From positions 5,038-69,037 of the forward strand of contig NZ_KQ474103.1 of NCBI RefSeq assembly GCF_001401755.1: DNA of 64,000 nucleotides, in the 5' to 3' direction. Within the stretch, counting starts at the first letter, position 1; each line of letters starts with the position of its first letter. Shown here one piece after another: positions 51,405 through 60,623 of this stretch. Under the pieces are notes generated by a model. It was given only the letters and a program-made list of their open reading frames with translations, did no database searches and had not been told where the DNA came from. This DNA is from Aquimarina longa SW024. Its GTDB lineage: Bacteria; Bacteroidota; Bacteroidia; Flavobacteriales; Flavobacteriaceae. Both the position numbers and the translations under genes were made by a program.

Positions 51405-51421
51405 TACCAGTAGACAACATC

Positions 51422-51456
51422 ACCTCACTGACAGATAATGTTAGTGAGGTTTTTTC
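51422..51456 (+). terminator. Intrinsic terminator of the helical-bundle gene
   Basis: ACCTCACTGAC and GTTAGTGAGGT form an 11-bp stem (one G-T pair) followed by six or more T's, 17 nt after the stop at 51404. Confidence 0.75.
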
Positions 51457-51507
51457 CTACCCCCTACTATCATACACTACTATATTATAAATGTAATCTA
51501 AAAAGAG

Positions 51508-51660
51508 ATAAAAAAATAAGTTAGATTTGTAATCAATATACGCAACGTAGTATAAAACGTAAATCAACAACCTCGGAGCAAACTCACGAGGTATGTTTTT
51601 GAAAAAAAAATATTTTGATGTCTAAGCAAACCTCGTGGAATTAAACCTTCAATGAGGAAT
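51508..51660 (+). repeat. Repeated promoter/leader block, copy 1
   Basis: Contains AAAAATAAGTTAGATTTGTA (a TAnnTTTG box, TAGATTTG, at 51522-51529), then 'ACCTCGGAGCAAACTCACGA' and 'AAGCAAACCTCGTGGAATTA'. The same blocks occur at 53787-53900. The CCTCGG...CGAGG parts can fold into a stem. It precedes the 263-aa gene. Confidence 0.6.
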
Positions 51661-51675
51661 TAAAAAAACAAGAAT

Positions 51676-52467
51676 ATGGGCTGGGATATAAGCTATCATC
51701 CAATATCAGAAAATCAAATAAAGGAATGGTATTTTGATGTATTAGATAATCAAAATCTAATCGAAAAATTAACGACTGAAAACAAAATTGAAGAGTTCTA
51801 CAAAGAAAAATATGCAGAAACTATAAAAATTGGATTAGAAACAAAAATCGATGATATATTTGATAAAAGTCACGGATATAATATTGCAATAGTACAAGGC
51901 TTTTTTCAACAATTTTTCTATACCAGAGGCGCTGCCCTTTCATTTTCAGAAAATCCATCACTACAGCAGTATTTTAAAAAATGGAATGAAATAGTCCCAA
52001 ATGAAAAATTAACTAAAAATGTCAATAATCAAATTATTGAAAACTATTGTTCGGGTGTCTATATTCCAAAAAACAAAGTCATCGAATTAATAAATGACTA
52101 TGCAGATAATCCTGAAATTAAAAAAGAATTAGATAACTTATTTTCACATCATAGAATTGATGTATTTTTAAAAGCACTAACTTTTGCAAAAGACAATGAA
52201 TTAGGTTTATTAGAAGCTACAGAAGTTATAGAACCTAATCCAATAGATTTAAATAGTTCCTCTTGTTATTCTAACCTGTTTAATTGTGACCCAGAAGGTG
52301 CAATACTATACCAACAAACGGCCATGAAGCAAATCGCCGAAATTGAAAAAAAGAAAAACCTAAAAGAAGGAGAAATAGTATCAAACGCAGAATATCAAGT
52401 AACCAATATTGCAACCAATAAGAAAAAAGAAAAAAAAGGGTTTTGGAAAAAACTATTCAGAAAATAA
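51676..52467 (+). CDS. Hypothetical protein, 263 aa
   Basis: MGWDISYHPISENQIKEWYF... is soluble, with helical segments ('YNIAIVQGFFQQFFYTRGAA', 'LTFAKDNELGLLEATEVIEP') and a basic tail 'KKKEKKGFWKKLFRK' that could touch membranes. The opening 'MGWDxSYHPIS..qI..WYFD' looks like a conserved family start, but I cannot assign a function. Preceded by repeat-block copy 1; no close partner gene. Confidence 0.6.
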   Translation: MGWDISYHPISENQIKEWYFDVLDNQNLIEKLTTENKIEEFYKEKYAETIKIGLETKIDDIFDKSHGYNIAIVQGFFQQFFYTRGAALSFSENPSLQQYFKKWNEIVPNEKLTKNVNNQIIENYCSGVYIPKNKVIELINDYADNPEIKKELDNLFSHHRIDVFLKALTFAKDNELGLLEATEVIEPNPIDLNSSSCYSNLFNCDPEGAILYQQTAMKQIAEIEKKKNLKEGEIVSNAEYQVTNIATNKKKEKKGFWKKLFRK

Positions 52468-52914
52468 ACCACTATAAATATGAAAACCCATAGTTTTAAA
52501 TAAAAGAATTTCATTCTTTTTCTACCACAAGATTATCATTCCTACATAAGCAAGACCCCATTCTTATAACTAGTATTATAGATTCCACATCAAGTTAGGA
52601 ATGACAAACCTGTAAAAATGTATCGCACCTAAAATAACTGCAATAAAATTGAAGAATTTTAACCTTTAACTAGATAATAAATAGTACCGCTAGATATCAA
52701 TAGCTACTTTAAAAAACCAAAAATGAATTATAAACATACCTAAAAAAAGCTTAATTTCATTTAAAGTGCTGTTTAAAACAAATTACAATGGATTCTTAAC
52801 CTCTACTACATACAACATTCTATTATATCATAAACATAATCAAGAAAAACAATAAAAAATAGGTTAAATTTATAGAAATTACACTACTATTAACCACCAT
52901 ATAACCAAACCAAA
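52468..52914. other. Intergenic region with decayed repeat
   Basis: 447 bp without a gene. At about 52527-52605 lies an inverted pair TCATTCCTA ... TAGGAATGA with 'CATAAGCAAGACC', a decayed copy of the same short repeat family seen at 47.9 and 49.8 kb. Confidence 0.4.
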
Positions 52915-53643
52915 ATGAAAGATTTTTTTTTACTCCTACTACTTCTTACAACCTTTTCTTGTAAAAATACCTCTAAACCAGAAAATAAGAATACAACCCC
53001 AAAAGAAACTATACATACAGAAAATCATACTCACTACGATGACTCTAATACCCCCTCAGAAAACTATTTAAAGTTTCAAGTAAATGATAAAGAAATAAAA
53101 GAAGTTAGTTATAATTTTAGCAGTACAGGAACTAAAGATATTGGGTTAAAGAGTAAATTTAATTTCGAGATACCCCAAGATGTTTTTGATGATAAAATTC
53201 ATGAAATCTATTTTAGTGCACTAAAAAACTCTTTACCTCATAAACTACAGGTAGGCAGTTATAGTATAGAAGGGATTGAAAATGATCAAAGTGTCCTTAA
53301 AAAAGACGATAAATTTTATTGTATGAAAGCATTAAGCTTAAGTACTTATCAAAAAATGGTAGAAACATATGGAAAAATGAGCGAAGAAGATTTTCTAAAA
53401 GTTATACATTTTGATTTTATTGTATTGCCTGATGATAACAATAAATTTAATATCCAGTCTATAAAAAAAATACCAGGAACTAAAGAATTCATAGAAATTT
53501 CTGACGGAAAAGGTATGACCAGAAATACGTTTTTGATACAAGGAAACATTCAGCTAAAATTAATGAAAATATCCTCTAAAAAAGAATTTATAATTAATAC
53601 TCAATTCCGATCCAACTATGAATATACCTACTCCGATTTTTAA
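52915..53643 (+). CDS. Lipoprotein of unknown function, 242 aa
   Basis: MKDFFLLLLLLTTFSCKNTS has a lipobox with Cys16, then a His/Thr-rich linker ('TIHTENHTHYDDSNTPSENY') and a beta-rich domain ('YLKFQVNDKEIKEVSYNFSS', 'LQVGSYSIEGIEN', 'NTFLIQGNIQLKLMKIS'). Anchored in the outer or inner membrane facing the periplasm. The His-rich linker might bind metal. No family recognised. Confidence 0.6.
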   Translation: MKDFFLLLLLLTTFSCKNTSKPENKNTTPKETIHTENHTHYDDSNTPSENYLKFQVNDKEIKEVSYNFSSTGTKDIGLKSKFNFEIPQDVFDDKIHEIYFSALKNSLPHKLQVGSYSIEGIENDQSVLKKDDKFYCMKALSLSTYQKMVETYGKMSEEDFLKVIHFDFIVLPDDNNKFNIQSIKKIPGTKEFIEISDGKGMTRNTFLIQGNIQLKLMKISSKKEFIINTQFRSNYEYTYSDF

Positions 53644-53786
53644 TAGATGCTAATACTTATAGTATAAGTATATCTAAAAAGTTTTACCTTATTAAGACCT
53701 ATAGCCTTCTAATGCAATTATGAGGGTTCTCTCCTACCTATTATCATACTCTAATATGGCGTAAACTTAATCTCAAAAAAAGAGTA

Positions 53787-53900
53787 AACCACCTCGGAAC
53801 AAACATACAAGGCATTTGTTAAAAAAATAGTTTTGGTATCGAGGCAAGCCTCAGAACATTAAAATCTCACTTAATCAGTAAAAAATAAGTTAGATTTGTA
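53787..53900 (+). repeat. Repeated promoter/leader block, copy 2
   Basis: Reads ACCACCTCGGAACAAACATA, 'TCGAGGCAAGCCTCAGAACA' and AAAAATAAGTTAGATTTGTA (box TAGATTTG at 53891-53898). The 20-bp promoter-like string is identical to copy 1 at 51.5 kb. It precedes the Crp/Fnr gene by 60 nt, in a 317-bp gap. Confidence 0.6.
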
Positions 53901-53960
53901 AAAAAATAGAATCGGTATTGCTATACTCATATCTGTATAGTCGTATAAAGTATACTGTAA

Positions 53961-54545
53961 ATGAGCCTCAACAATTCAATCCTATCAGAAATCTTTAAAG
54001 ACGTCTCTTTCTCACAGAAAGAAATAAACCTTATCGAAAGTAATATCGAAAAATTGAGTTTAAAAAAAGGAAGCACCCTACTAAAAGCAGAAGAGATAGT
54101 TAACAATCAATATTATGTCTATGAAGGATGTTTAAGAACTTATTTTATTGACAAATCTGGTAAAGAACACACCCTACAATTCGCGATCAATGATTGGTGG
54201 ATAAGTGACTATACAGCCTTCTTTACTACAACCAAAGCCATAATGAATATAGAAACTATTCAGGATGCAACTCTATATAAAATTTCTAGAAAAAGTATGG
54301 AAGATTTGTTTTGCAAAATACCACAATTAGAAACTTTTTCTAGAAAAAAAATGGAAAGAGCTTTTGTAAGCTTCCAAAAGAGAATATTAGCCAGTTTAAC
54401 ACAATCAGCCAAAGAAAGATACGTTTCTTTTATACATACCTACCCTAATATCGAAAAGAATATAAAAAACTATCATATCGCTTCTTATCTAGGGATTACA
54501 ACAGAAAGCCTAAGTAGAATTAGAAAAGAACTAACGAATAATTAG
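53961..54545 (+). CDS. Crp/Fnr-family transcriptional regulator
   Basis: 194 aa. Barrel region 'KKGSTLLKAEEIVNNQYYVY', 'EGCLRTYFIDKSGKEHTLQF' and 'ISDYTAFFTTTKAIMNIETI', then HTH 'IKNYHIASYLGITTESLSRI'. Bacteroidetes-type Crp regulators of this form often sit next to the enzyme they control. Here the DJ-1/PfpI gene follows 78 nt downstream on the same strand. Confidence 0.8.
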   Translation: MSLNNSILSEIFKDVSFSQKEINLIESNIEKLSLKKGSTLLKAEEIVNNQYYVYEGCLRTYFIDKSGKEHTLQFAINDWWISDYTAFFTTTKAIMNIETIQDATLYKISRKSMEDLFCKIPQLETFSRKKMERAFVSFQKRILASLTQSAKERYVSFIHTYPNIEKNIKNYHIASYLGITTESLSRIRKELTNN

Positions 54546-54623
54546 GTTTATTACCATACATCAATTTCTACCCCCTTTTTTCATTATAATTTTGTCACTC
54601 CCAAACAATCAATTCATTCTCTA

Positions 54624-55424
54624 ATGAAACGAATAACAATAATGATAATCAGTATAGTTTTATGTTTCTCTTGTAGTAAAAACACAAAAGAAAGTAATCC
54701 TATCAAGCAAAAAATAAGCACTAACACCAAAAAAAATATCGCAATGAAAAAAGTATTATTTGTAGTAACAAGCCATGAAGACTTAGGAAATACAGGACAC
54801 AAAACTGGTTTTTGGGTTGAAGAATTTGCAACTCCTTATTATATCTTAAAAGATAAAGGAATTAAAATCACTATAGCATCACCAAAAGGAGGACAACCAC
54901 CAATTGACCCAAAAAGTAATGAAGCCGATTTTCAAACCCCTGCAACAGTAAGATTTAATGACGATAAAGAAACCCAAGAAATCTTATCTAAATCAGTAAA
55001 ATTAGAAACTGTAAACCAAGCAGATTATGATGCTATATTTTATCCCGGAGGACACGGACCATTATGGGATTTAGCAGAAGATAAAAATTCAATCGCCTTA
55101 ATAGAAGGTTTTTATAAAAATAATAAACCTGTTGCTGCTGTTTGTCATGCTCCAGCTATTTTTAAACACACCAAAAACACCGATGGAACACCCCTAGTTA
55201 ATGGAAAAAAAGTAACCGGATTTACCAACGGAGAAGAAGAAGCTGTTCAATTGACTTCTATTGTTCCCTTTTTGGTAGAAGATATGCTAAAAAGTAACGG
55301 TGGTATCTACTCTAAAAAAGCAGATTGGAATCCTTATGCTGTAGAAGATGGTCTATTAATAACCGGACAAAACCCTGCCTCTTCTGAATTAGTTGCCGAA
55401 CTTTTATTAGAAAAATTGAACTAA
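54624..55424 (+). CDS. DJ-1/PfpI-family protein with lipoprotein signal
   Basis: 266 aa. The N-terminal 'MIISIVLCFSCSKNTKESN' has a lipobox (FSC, Cys17); an internal Met (residue 41, MKKVLFVVTSHEDLGNTGHK) would give the cytoplasmic form usual for this family. The core shows 'FYPGGHGPLWDLAED' and the nucleophile elbow 'AAVCHAPAIF' with the conserved Cys, as in Hsp31/DJ-1 type glyoxalases and chaperones; 'GFWVEEFATPYYILKDKG' supplies the Glu. Likely a carbonyl-stress enzyme; whether exported depends on the start used. Confidence 0.85.
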   Translation: MKRITIMIISIVLCFSCSKNTKESNPIKQKISTNTKKNIAMKKVLFVVTSHEDLGNTGHKTGFWVEEFATPYYILKDKGIKITIASPKGGQPPIDPKSNEADFQTPATVRFNDDKETQEILSKSVKLETVNQADYDAIFYPGGHGPLWDLAEDKNSIALIEGFYKNNKPVAAVCHAPAIFKHTKNTDGTPLVNGKKVTGFTNGEEEAVQLTSIVPFLVEDMLKSNGGIYSKKADWNPYAVEDGLLITGQNPASSELVAELLLEKLN

Positions 55425-55538
55425 AAAACATTCATAATCATATAGTGAAGATATAAAATAAGCTTGGAAAGCAACTCTAAAGAAAAATTTACGGATTTGT
55501 AAAGCAAACTGGGAGTAATATTAACAACAATATTACAT

Positions 55539-55575
55539 AAAAAAGCGACTTTGATACTATCAAAGTCGCTTTTTT
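55539..55575. terminator. Strong bidirectional terminator
   Basis: A 16-bp perfect stem (AAAAAAGCGACTTTGA with its complement) around a 5-nt loop, ending in T's. It lies 115 nt after the DJ-1/PfpI stop. Confidence 0.8.
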
Positions 55576-55646
55576 ATATATTTACTGAAGTTGCTACCTA
55601 ATATTTAAGACAATTTCTGTGACAACAAACTAAAAAAAATTGAACC

Positions 55647-56081
55647 ATGAAAATAGAATTTGAAATTGACGACAAAGAAACAATTCTTTTGCTCGATGTA
55701 ATAAAAAGATTCATGGGGCAAACTGGAGACCCTAATGTGCTTAAAACGCTTTCAAAAATTGTAACTGAAATAGAATCAGACCTAAAAACCGGAGACGAAA
55801 CCTTTAAAAGAGTAAGATATAGACTTTCTCCATATACAAATGGTAATAAGATATTTCCTGAATCTACTATGAAAATTTATCTAGGAATCAATGAAAATTT
55901 TATAACAAGACCAGGAGGGTTAGAAGAACAAGCTAGTCTTGTTCTAAAAAATCTTGTAAAGAAATATAAACCTGAGTATGACCTTAGAAAATTAAAGAAA
56001 ATTCCCTTGACTGAAATAAAAAAGTGTAAAAAAATTGCAGATGTAGTTTCACTAATACAGAGTAAGTATGAAAAATTATGA
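55647..56081 (+). CDS. Hypothetical protein, 144 aa
   Basis: MKIEFEIDDKETILLLDVIK... is soluble and mixed alpha/beta. 'VRYRLSPYTNGNKIFPESTM' is a short beta part, and 'PLTEIKKCKKIADVVSLIQS' near the end a helical hairpin. Not recognised. It overlaps the following outer-membrane gene by 14 nt and is coupled to it. Confidence 0.55.
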   Translation: MKIEFEIDDKETILLLDVIKRFMGQTGDPNVLKTLSKIVTEIESDLKTGDETFKRVRYRLSPYTNGNKIFPESTMKIYLGINENFITRPGGLEEQASLVLKNLVKKYKPEYDLRKLKKIPLTEIKKCKKIADVVSLIQSKYEKL

Positions 56082-56976
56082 TGCAATACTACTCCTATTT
56101 TATTTTTGTACATCACTAAGTGCTTACTCCCAAAATATTAGCATCACCATAGGAGAATCTACTACTAATAAATTAACCAAAAATAAGTCAGCGCAGGTTT
56201 TAGCAACATTTCCTAAAAATGATACACTTGATAACAGTTGGCTTGTTAATGGATATTTAGAACTAAAATTAGATAGTATCGGAACATCAAATTATAGTAT
56301 TGGAATACTAAATGAGATTCATAAAAATACTCTTATCTCTAAAGAACAAGATAATAGACAGTTCGGAGTTTCCTTAGAAAAAGATTTTTTGATTAAAAAG
56401 AAAACAATCAACTATGACGGAAAAACAGAGCAAGCTACCAAAGCAAGGTTTATCACAAATGCAACATTCAAACATTCTTATAATGTACTAAAAAAAGAAA
56501 AATCCTTTATTGCTAATCTGGGTACTTCATTTTCACTCGAGCGAAGTAAGAACCTGAGGTTTTTACAAACCAATACTCGTTTAATAAATATAAACAAAGG
56601 CTTTGGAAAAATTCTTACGGTTACACATAACCATAATTTTGGAATTAGCTACTTAGGTGGTTATGATAATGTTTTACTCGGAGATGCCTCTTTTAGTATT
56701 AAATTACTGCCTCTTAGTGGATTAATGAACCAAATTAAACAACCTGATTTTTTTCAGGTACAGTATCATATTAATGTAAGAACAGAAATTCTTGGAAATA
56801 CAGAAAAAGATTTAAATACGCTTCATACCTTATCAGCCGGTATTCAGTACAAAATCGATAAGAAATCCTCTGTAGGTATTTCATATGGATTCCAAAAAGG
56901 AGCAAATCCATATACTGCGCTTGAAGATCAAGAATTTGAAACGATATCTGCTAGATTAAGGTTAGTACTTGAATAA
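56068..56976 (+). CDS. Outer-membrane beta-barrel-like protein, 302 aa
   Basis: A signal peptide (MKNYDAILLLFYFCTSLSAY, cut near 'SQN') precedes amphipathic strands throughout ('SNYSIGILNEIHKNTLISKE', 'FIANLGTSFSLERSKNLRFL', 'LHTLSAGIQYKIDKKSSVGI', 'FETISARLRLVLE'). The C-terminal strand fits an outer-membrane barrel. Ligand unknown. Cotranscribed with the 144-aa gene. Confidence 0.6.
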   Translation: MKNYDAILLLFYFCTSLSAYSQNISITIGESTTNKLTKNKSAQVLATFPKNDTLDNSWLVNGYLELKLDSIGTSNYSIGILNEIHKNTLISKEQDNRQFGVSLEKDFLIKKKTINYDGKTEQATKARFITNATFKHSYNVLKKEKSFIANLGTSFSLERSKNLRFLQTNTRLININKGFGKILTVTHNHNFGISYLGGYDNVLLGDASFSIKLLPLSGLMNQIKQPDFFQVQYHINVRTEILGNTEKDLNTLHTLSAGIQYKIDKKSSVGISYGFQKGANPYTALEDQEFETISARLRLVLE

Positions 56977-57331
56977 AAACGAATGGTAACACCCCTACAC
57001 AATAAAACAACCCCCGAGGAAAACCGCACTAACAGGTTTTCTATACAAATAATACATCAGCCTACTCTACTTCTATATATCTATATATGAGGCAAACAAT
57101 ACCCCTAGATTAAATCAAAAAAGAATACTAAAAACTACCCCCAAAAGAAACTAACATTAATATAAGAAAGAGCTAACCGATAGTACTTTTAGTAATTTTT
57201 AAAATACCTTTTACTTGCCCATTAGGCAAAAAGAAAATTTCTTAGTTTTGTATAAATATAACACCTAGCCTTGTAAATTCTATTGACCTAATAACTTATC
57301 TTCGTTAGTACTGCATAAACGATTTTAAGTA
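56977..57331. other. Intergenic region with a promoter-like box
   Basis: 355 bp, no gene. TAGTTTTG at 57243-57250 matches TAnnTTTG and lies about 80 nt before the sigma-factor ATG, the only regulatory feature I can support. Confidence 0.4.
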
Positions 57332-57916
57332 ATGGTACTAAGATTATCTTTAGTACGATGCATCTATAACATAAAAAATGAAATTGTGAAAAATGAAATC
57401 AATACTATTTGGATTGACTTAAATGAAGAACTTTACAAGTTTATTTTAGGAAAAATAAAAGATGAACAAATAGCAAAAGACATTCATCAAGAAGTTTTTT
57501 TAAAAATTCAGACCAAAATACATCAACTAAAACACACTTCGAAACTCACATCTTGGGTATATCAAATCGCTAGAAATACAATTCTAGATTACTTCAGAAA
57601 AGCAAACCATAAAAATACCTCCATAGATGATATAGACATTCCTGAAACCGAAATTGAAAATTTCGATTATTCAAAACTTAGTAATTGTATCAATCAAAAA
57701 ATAGAAAACCTATCTTCTCAGCATAAAGAAGCAATTGTTCTAACTTCTTTTCATAATTATTCCCAAAAAGAATTAGCAGAGCATTTAAAAATATCTTACT
57801 CAGGGACTAAATCAAGAGTTCAAAAAGCTAGAGAAATTCTAAGAGAAAATATTTTAGATTGTCCTAATACTGAATCAGATGACTCAGGGAAATTACTAGG
57901 TTTCGAAAATACTTAA
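57332..57916 (+). CDS. sigZ: SigZ-like ECF sigma factor
   Basis: 194 aa. Region 2: 'LYKFILGKIKDEQIAKDIHQ' then 'EVFLKIQTKIHQL' and 'TSWVYQIARNTILDYFR' (the -10 recognition helix). Region 4: 'SSQHKEAIVLTSFHNYSQKE' and 'LAEHLKISYSGTKSRVQKAR'. The wording is closest to SigZ of Gram-positives and Bacteroidetes, including the Cys-containing tail 'ILDCPNTESDDSG'. No anti-sigma gene is adjacent. The start could be later than 57332: the first 27 residues are not conserved. PhzF follows 60 nt downstream and may be cotranscribed. Confidence 0.8.
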   Translation: MVLRLSLVRCIYNIKNEIVKNEINTIWIDLNEELYKFILGKIKDEQIAKDIHQEVFLKIQTKIHQLKHTSKLTSWVYQIARNTILDYFRKANHKNTSIDDIDIPETEIENFDYSKLSNCINQKIENLSSQHKEAIVLTSFHNYSQKELAEHLKISYSGTKSRVQKAREILRENILDCPNTESDDSGKLLGFENT

Positions 57917-57976
57917 CATTTACTACGTCTTTTTATAGATCATCTCGTCCATTAGATATAACTAATAAAAAAAACA

Positions 57977-58864
57977 ATGGACAAGTCAAAAACAATACAA
58001 GTACACATTATTAATGCCTTTGTAGAAAATGACAAAGGTGGTAATCCTGCGGGTATGGTCTTAAACGCAGATAAGTTATCCTATAAAAATAAACTTGAAA
58101 TAGCAAAAAAAGTAGGGTTATCAGAAACTGCCTTTGTTTCAGAATCTAAAACCGAAGACTTTAAGCTAGATTTCTTTACCCCAAACAAACAAATAGCACA
58201 TTGTGGACATGCCACAGTAGCTACATTTTCTTACCTAAAACAAATAGGAATTCTAAAAAACGATTGTACTTCTAAAGAAACTATAGATGGAAAAAGAAAA
58301 ATATGCATGATGGGAGAGGTAGCATTTATGGAACAATTAGCTCCAAAATATATAGACGTGAGTTCAAAGGAACATCTAATTTTAAAATCTTTAGGATTAC
58401 AAAAAAATGACCTCATACATAATGCTCCTATTAAACTAGTAAACACAGGAAACTCATTCATGCTAATTCCTGTAAAAAATGAAGTTATTTTAAAAAACCT
58501 GATTCCTGATTTAAATCTAATAAGTGAAATTAGTCAAGAGTTTGATTTAATTGGATATTATGTATTTTCTACTAAAACAGAGAATCCTAAGAGAGATGCT
58601 ACCGCAAGAATGTTTGGACCTTATTACGGTATTTTAGAAGAAGCCGGAACAGGAATGGCAGCAGGACCTCTTGCTTGTTATTTATTTGATATTTTAAAAC
58701 TCAAGAAAGAACGATATAATATACAACAAGGTAAGTATATGAACATACCATCACCTAGTGTAATCATCGTAGATTTAGTAATTAAAAATGAAAAAATAAA
58801 GAGTGTAATGGCAGGGGGTAGTGGGCTTGTAAAAACAAAACTAAATATCAAAATAAATAGCTAA
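57977..58864 (+). CDS. PhzF-family isomerase
   Basis: 295 aa with both lobes of the diaminopimelate-epimerase fold. 'NAFVENDKGGNPAGMVL' (GNPAG), 'VGLSETAFVSES' with the catalytic Glu, 'FFTPNKQIAHCGHATVATF', and the second-lobe 'ARMFGPYYGILEEAGTGMAA' plus 'GPLACYLF'. The family isomerises small hydrophobic metabolites; true phenazine synthesis is not implied, since no other phz gene is here. Cytoplasmic. Located downstream of sigZ, which it often neighbours. Confidence 0.88.
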   Translation: MDKSKTIQVHIINAFVENDKGGNPAGMVLNADKLSYKNKLEIAKKVGLSETAFVSESKTEDFKLDFFTPNKQIAHCGHATVATFSYLKQIGILKNDCTSKETIDGKRKICMMGEVAFMEQLAPKYIDVSSKEHLILKSLGLQKNDLIHNAPIKLVNTGNSFMLIPVKNEVILKNLIPDLNLISEISQEFDLIGYYVFSTKTENPKRDATARMFGPYYGILEEAGTGMAAGPLACYLFDILKLKKERYNIQQGKYMNIPSPSVIIVDLVIKNEKIKSVMAGGSGLVKTKLNIKINS

Positions 58865-59316
58865 AAATCAATACATCATCAAATACCCCTACTAAAATAA
58901 TTAAGTATCATACTAAAACTCGCATATAGAACTACCCATAAGGGAATTCATCTCCGATAACTAAAAGGTGTAATGTATGCTAGATAAAGGTAAAAAAACA
59001 ACCCCTAGTGGTTAACAACTCCTCTAGGGGTCTAGGCCGAAACGTAAAATTAAACTAACTCAACTTACACTCAATTAAACCTGCTTCAGCTTCTCTTACA
59101 TAGTATTCTATAAAACATGTTTTGGGGATATTTGACAAAAAATCATAAATCAAAGTATAAGACTTAGAGTTGTCAACCATGTTAAGTATTTCTTTTTTCC
59201 TATTATATTAAGATAAATAATTTTTATGATTATTCCCTATTTTTTCATAAAAATCTAATAATCAACACTTAAAAATATTTTATTTCTTTATGCTTTATTA
59301 AAAAAACAACCTTTCA
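58865..59316. other. Convergent intergenic region
   Basis: 452 bp between convergent phzF and argH. Apart from the hairpin at 59001-59031, no gene or motif is seen. Confidence 0.45.
59001..59031. terminator. Hairpin between phzF and argH
   Basis: ACCCCTAG (59001-59008) pairs with CTAGGGGT (59024-59031), an 8-bp stem. No T-run follows on the plus strand; the A-run on the left (59 kb side) would be a T-run for the minus strand. A weak terminator at best. Confidence 0.4.
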
Positions 59317-60594
59317 TTAAGCTTTATTTAATTTTTCTTTAATATTTTCTAGACATAAATTATTAATACTTCCAATATGACTATGTGTTGTATTTTTATC
59401 TGGTTTATAGTTTCCCTTTTCTATATCCTGACCTATTTTTATATAAGCATCTCTAAAAGACATGCCTTGCATCACTAATTTATTTAATGTATCTACACTA
59501 AACAGATAATCGTACTTAGTATCATCTAGGATAGTAGTATTCACCCTAATTGTATCCAAAGCATACGTTGTCATCTCTATAGATGCTTTTAAATTCTGAA
59601 TTGCTGGTATAATCCCTTCTTTTAGCAATTGCATATCTCTATGATATCCGCTTGGTAAATTATTAGTTAACAAACTTAATTCATAGGGTAATGCCTGAAT
59701 CTTATTACACTTCCCTCTTATTAACTCAAAGACGTCTGGATTTTTCTTATGTGGCATAATACTCGATCCTGTTGTAAATTCTGTTGGAATATGTATAAAA
59801 CTAAAGTTCTGACTCATATACAAGCACACATCCATCGCAAATTTAGATAATGTTCCTGCTATACTGCTCATGGCAAAGGCTACTGATTTTTCGGATTTCC
59901 CTCTACTCATTTGGGCAGCTACAACATTATATTTTAATGTTTCAAAACCTAATTCTTTAGTTGTAAAGTCTCTATCTATCGGAAACGAACTCCCATATCC
60001 TGCTGCACTTCCTAGCGGGTTTTGGTCTACTACTTTTAAGGCTGCGTTTACAAAATATAAATCATCTATAAAACTTTCTGCATAGGCAGAAAACCATAAC
60101 CCAAAAGAGGACGGCATTGCAATCTGTAAATGTGTATATCCTGGTAATAGCACATTCTTATATTTTTCTGCTGCAATTAATAGATGATTAGATAATTCTT
60201 TAATCTGTGATTTAAGTTGTAATAATTCATCTTTTAGATATAGATGCATTGCCACTAATACTTGATCATTACGCGATCTAGCGGTATGGATTCGTTTACC
60301 TGCATCTCCTATGCGCTGTGTTAGTTCAAATTCAATTTTGGAGTGTACATCTTCAAACTCATCTTCTATTATAAAAGTTCCTTTTTCAATATCTTCTGCC
60401 AGATTAGTTAATTCTCGTTCGATTCCTGAAATATCCTCATCAGAGAGTAAACCTATTTTGTATAACATTTTAGCATGTGCCAATGTTGCCTGTACATCAT
60501 ACTTTGCAATTATCAAATCTAACTGTCTATCATTACCTACAGTAAATGCATCTATTTTTTTATCTGTTGGCAGTCCTTTATCCCAAAGTTTCAT
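59317..60594 (-). CDS. argH: Argininosuccinate lyase
   Basis: 425 aa. The lyase signature 'GSSIMPHKKNPDVFELIRG' (with the catalytic-loop Ser) is present, as are 'DVHSKIEFELTQRIGDAGKR', 'HTARSRNDQVLVAMHLYLKD' and 'TGSS'. It splits argininosuccinate to arginine and fumarate, the last step of arginine synthesis. It is slightly shorter than the usual 450-460 residues, as in other Bacteroidetes. Last gene of the minus-strand arg run, 29 nt after argE. Confidence 0.95.
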   Translation of the reverse strand: MKLWDKGLPTDKKIDAFTVGNDRQLDLIIAKYDVQATLAHAKMLYKIGLLSDEDISGIERELTNLAEDIEKGTFIIEDEFEDVHSKIEFELTQRIGDAGKRIHTARSRNDQVLVAMHLYLKDELLQLKSQIKELSNHLLIAAEKYKNVLLPGYTHLQIAMPSSFGLWFSAYAESFIDDLYFVNAALKVVDQNPLGSAAGYGSSFPIDRDFTTKELGFETLKYNVVAAQMSRGKSEKSVAFAMSSIAGTLSKFAMDVCLYMSQNFSFIHIPTEFTTGSSIMPHKKNPDVFELIRGKCNKIQALPYELSLLTNNLPSGYHRDMQLLKEGIIPAIQNLKASIEMTTYALDTIRVNTTILDDTKYDYLFSVDTLNKLVMQGMSFRDAYIKIGQDIEKGNYKPDKNTTHSHIGSINNLCLENIKEKLNKA

Positions 60595-60623
60595 TGTATC
60601 GTAATTTATATCATTTTAATATA

